DNA from: NBML01 sp029939535
GTDB taxonomy: Bacteria > Desulfobacterota > Desulfobacteria > Desulfobacterales > Desulfobacteraceae
Direction of reading: 5' to 3'
Assembly: GCA_029939535.1 (NCBI GenBank)
Contig: JAOZST010000162.1
Coordinates: 1 to 8,536, forward strand
Length of the DNA stretch: 8,536 bases
The translations under genes were made by a program, and so were the position numbers. Under the pieces are notes generated by a model. The model did not search any database. It was not told the origin of the DNA and saw only the letters and a program-made list of their open reading frames with translations. The number at the start of each line of letters is the position of its first letter. Positions within the stretch are counted from its first letter, which is position 1. This document shows positions 7,556-8,536 of the stretch, piece after piece.

Positions 7556-7564
7556 TTTTGTCAA
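7537..7564 (-). promoter_or_regulatory. Sigma70-type promoter of the trxA-trxB-bamD operon
   Basis: On the minus strand a perfect TTGACA (7559-7564) and TATATT (7537-7542, five of six matches) are 16 nt apart. Transcription would start near 7530, giving a leader of about 30 nt before the trxA ATG. This is the best promoter match in the window. Confidence 0.65.
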
Positions 7565-7573
7565 TTGATCAAT
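7564..7573. promoter_or_regulatory. Palindrome ATTGATCAAT next to the trxA -35 box
   Basis: A perfect 10-bp palindrome abuts and shares one base with the TTGACA box. It resembles joined FNR/CRP-type half sites (TTGAT and ATCAA) but lacks their 4-nt spacer, so it is not called as such. It may be chance. Confidence 0.2.
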
Positions 7574-7575
7574 AT

Positions 7576-7713
7576 TCAAATTAATTGGCAGGCCTTAAAA
7601 TAACTCAAGCCCTGAATCCGTTTAATAATCCATTCTGCAGGAGTGTTCGGATACAGGGCCTGGTCTCTTGTTTTTTCAACAATCGGCTTTTGACAATTTT
7701 TATTATTGTTCTT
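7576..7713 (-). other. Protein-like open frame downstream of rbr, no start codon (possible gene remnant)
   Basis: Two codons after the rubrerythrin stop, and in the same frame, 45 codons are open before a TGA at 7576-7578. The middle and end read convincingly as protein (PIVEKTRDQALYPNTPAEW, then IIKRIQGLSYFKACQLI), but there is no usable ATG or GTG, and the only TTG is ten codons from the end. No family is recognised. It could be the decayed tail of a lost gene, a frame opened by chance, or non-coding 3' sequence. An imperfect inverted repeat (7607-7661) lies inside it. Confidence 0.25.
7607..7661. repeat. Imperfect 14-bp inverted repeat downstream of rbr
   Basis: AAGCCCTGAATCCG (7607-7620) is matched by CGGATACAGGGCCT (7648-7661) with two mismatches, one of which is a G-U pair in one RNA orientation. 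The 27-nt loop contains CTGCAG. It is more GC-rich than the surrounding DNA. In the minus orientation the following sequence GAGTTATTTTAAGG is only weakly T-rich, so it is a poor terminator for rbr but may stabilise the 3' end of its mRNA. Confidence 0.45.
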
Positions 7714-7719
7714 TCAATT

Positions 7720-8295
7720 TTACCAGTTTTCTGCCAGCAGTTCAAAATGAGCCTGGGGATGGACACAGGCCGGGCACATCTCAATAGCTTCTTCCCCTTC
7801 ATGAACATATCCGCAATTGCGGCAGCGCCATTTGGTTTTGGCCTCTTTTTTAAACACTGTGCCGGCTTCCACATTGGCGGCAAGTTCTGCATACCTTTTC
7901 CCATGCTGTTTTTCAGCAACAGATATCATTTCAAATACCATGGCAATGGCATCAAAACCCTCTTCTTTTGCAATGGCTGCAAAATCAGGATACATGGTGG
8001 TCCATTCATATTCTTCTCCAGCAGCAGCAGCCTTGAGATTTTCCAGGGTAGTGCCGATCACACCCGCTGGAAAAGCGGCAACAATCTCTACTTCTCCACC
8101 TTCCAGAAATTTAAAGAACCGCTTGGCATGTTCCTTTTCCTGGTTGGCTGTTTCAGCAAAAATTTCAGAAATCTGGACGAAACCTTCTTTTTTTGCAGCA
8201 CTGGCAAAATAGTTATACCGGTTACGGGCCTGGGATTCTCCTGCAAATGCAGTTAATAGATTTTTTTCGGTCTGGGTTCCTTTTAAACTTGCCAT
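7720..8295 (-). CDS. rbr: Rubrerythrin
   Basis: Rubrerythrin is a non-haem diiron peroxidase that reduces hydrogen peroxide to water in anaerobes, fed by rubredoxin or related donors in the cytoplasm. The 191-residue product has the classical two-domain form and the usual length. The ferritin-like four-helix domain holds the diiron ligands Glu20 (in AGESQARNRY), Glu53 and His56 (EKEH), Glu94 and Glu97, and Glu128 with His131 (AEKQH). The C-terminal rubredoxin-like domain has Cys158, Cys161, Cys174 and Cys177 (CRNC, CPAC) with the family ending HPQAHFEL. All ligands are present, so it should be functional. An AGGA at 8306-8309 lies ten bases before the ATG. It is separated from trxA by 220 nt containing a promoter, so it is probably its own unit. 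Confidence 0.97.
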   Translation of the reverse strand: MASLKGTQTEKNLLTAFAGESQARNRYNYFASAAKKEGFVQISEIFAETANQEKEHAKRFFKFLEGGEVEIVAAFPAGVIGTTLENLKAAAAGEEYEWTTMYPDFAAIAKEEGFDAIAMVFEMISVAEKQHGKRYAELAANVEAGTVFKKEAKTKWRCRNCGYVHEGEEAIEMCPACVHPQAHFELLAENW

Positions 8296-8352
8296 AATTT
8301 TATTTTCCTAAAATAATAATGAATAATAATAGATTGTTTATGGTGTGGTTTC

Positions 8353-8369
8353 TGCTTAACAGGTAAGCA
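8353..8369. promoter_or_regulatory. Dyad upstream of rbr (candidate operator)
   Basis: TGCTTA (8353-8358) and TAAGCA (8364-8369) form perfect 6-bp arms around the 5-nt centre ACAGG. The dyad lies 58-74 nt upstream of the rbr start codon. No T-tract follows on either strand, which argues against a terminator and for a protein-binding site. I saw no convincing -35/-10 pair nearby, so its position relative to the promoter is unknown. A peroxide- or redox-responsive regulator would make sense, but nothing in the sequence identifies one. Confidence 0.35.
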
Positions 8370-8481
8370 ACGATTCAAAATAATTTAAATAAATTTGTTG
8401 GCCTGATTTTTTCGTAAGACCAGAATATATACTATATTTTTACTTTTTATGAAAGGGATTTTTAATTATTTTGCTTTTCGG

Positions 8482-8518
8482 GCAAATACTTTAGCAAAAA
8501 AGCAAAAAACTTTGCAAA
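8482..8518 (+). repeat. Cluster of four GCAAA repeats in the AT-rich right edge
   Basis: GCAAA begins at 8482, 8494, 8502 and 8514 (steps of 12, 8 and 12). The last copy lies within the palindrome TTTGCAAA (8511-8518), and TTTTGC in opposite orientation is at 8469-8474. The stretch could be a small regulatory repeat or low-complexity chance. The rest of 8310-8536 is AT-rich, and apart from the dyad at 8353-8369 no gene or other clear signal was seen. Confidence 0.3.
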
Positions 8519-8536
8519 TTCCATTAAGCCTTTTTT

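Noticed and set aside
7564..7573. ATTGATCAAT as an FNR/CRP site
   Set aside because: The half sites are fused without the 4-nt spacer required by that family, so only a generic palindrome is reported.
7601..7661. Possible tRNA or structured RNA gene in the rbr-trxA gap
   Set aside because: The inverted repeat does not fit a cloverleaf: no T-loop GTTCGAATCC-type motif, anticodon stem or CCA-side pairing could be placed.
7605..7919. Minus-strand 104-codon frame overlapping the rbr 3' half
   Set aside because: It lies in a different frame from rbr within the conserved rubredoxin-like domain and has no ribosome binding site or family features. It is a shadow.
7585..8256. Long plus-strand open frame (223 codons) opposite rubrerythrin
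   Set aside because: It is antisense to a complete, well-conserved rubrerythrin. The product is Phe/Ser/Cys-rich and matches no family.

Overview
The window reads as chromosomal core-gene DNA from an anaerobic, Gram-negative bacterium, most likely a sulfate-reducer-type member of Desulfobacterota (Desulfobacterales-like). The clues are a BamD lipoprotein (outer membrane), a rubrerythrin (anaerobic peroxide defence), an MEP-pathway IspG, a long bifunctional Rel/SpoT protein and an archaeal/eukaryote-type prolyl-tRNA synthetase. The taxon is an inference from protein character and moderate base composition, with AT-rich intergenic DNA. No rRNA, tRNA, CRISPR array or intact mobile element was seen.

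Layout. Bases 1-396 hold no confident intact gene. The best reading is a minus-strand fragment resembling the N-terminus of a transposase, followed by a TATAAT box ahead of ispG. Bases 397-5152 carry a compact plus-strand block: ispG, then proS overlapping it by 17 nt, then rel 21 nt later. At 5196-5230 a perfect 15-bp stem with a 5-nt loop separates this block from a convergent minus-strand block. Reading leftward, that block is rbr (rubrerythrin, 8295-7720), a 220-nt gap with a good sigma70-type promoter, then trxA, trxB and bamD (gaps of 13 and 2 nt), and rpmB with its own probable promoter. The right end (8296-8536) is AT-rich, with a dyad upstream of rbr and a small cluster of GCAAA repeats.

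How the genes work together. The plus-strand block joins isoprenoid precursor synthesis (IspG, an Fe-S enzyme), charging of tRNA-Pro and (p)ppGpp turnover. The minus-strand block joins thiol redox (TrxA and its reductase TrxB) with outer-membrane assembly (BamD), flanked by ribosomal protein L28 and rubrerythrin.

No clearly new multi-gene system is visible; all intact genes are recognisable housekeeping or redox families. The items most worth a second look are the dyads over the trxA promoter, the dyad upstream of rbr, the 45-codon protein-like open frame with an inverted repeat downstream of rbr, the tight trxB-bamD coupling, and the truncated transposase-like fragment next to ispG.
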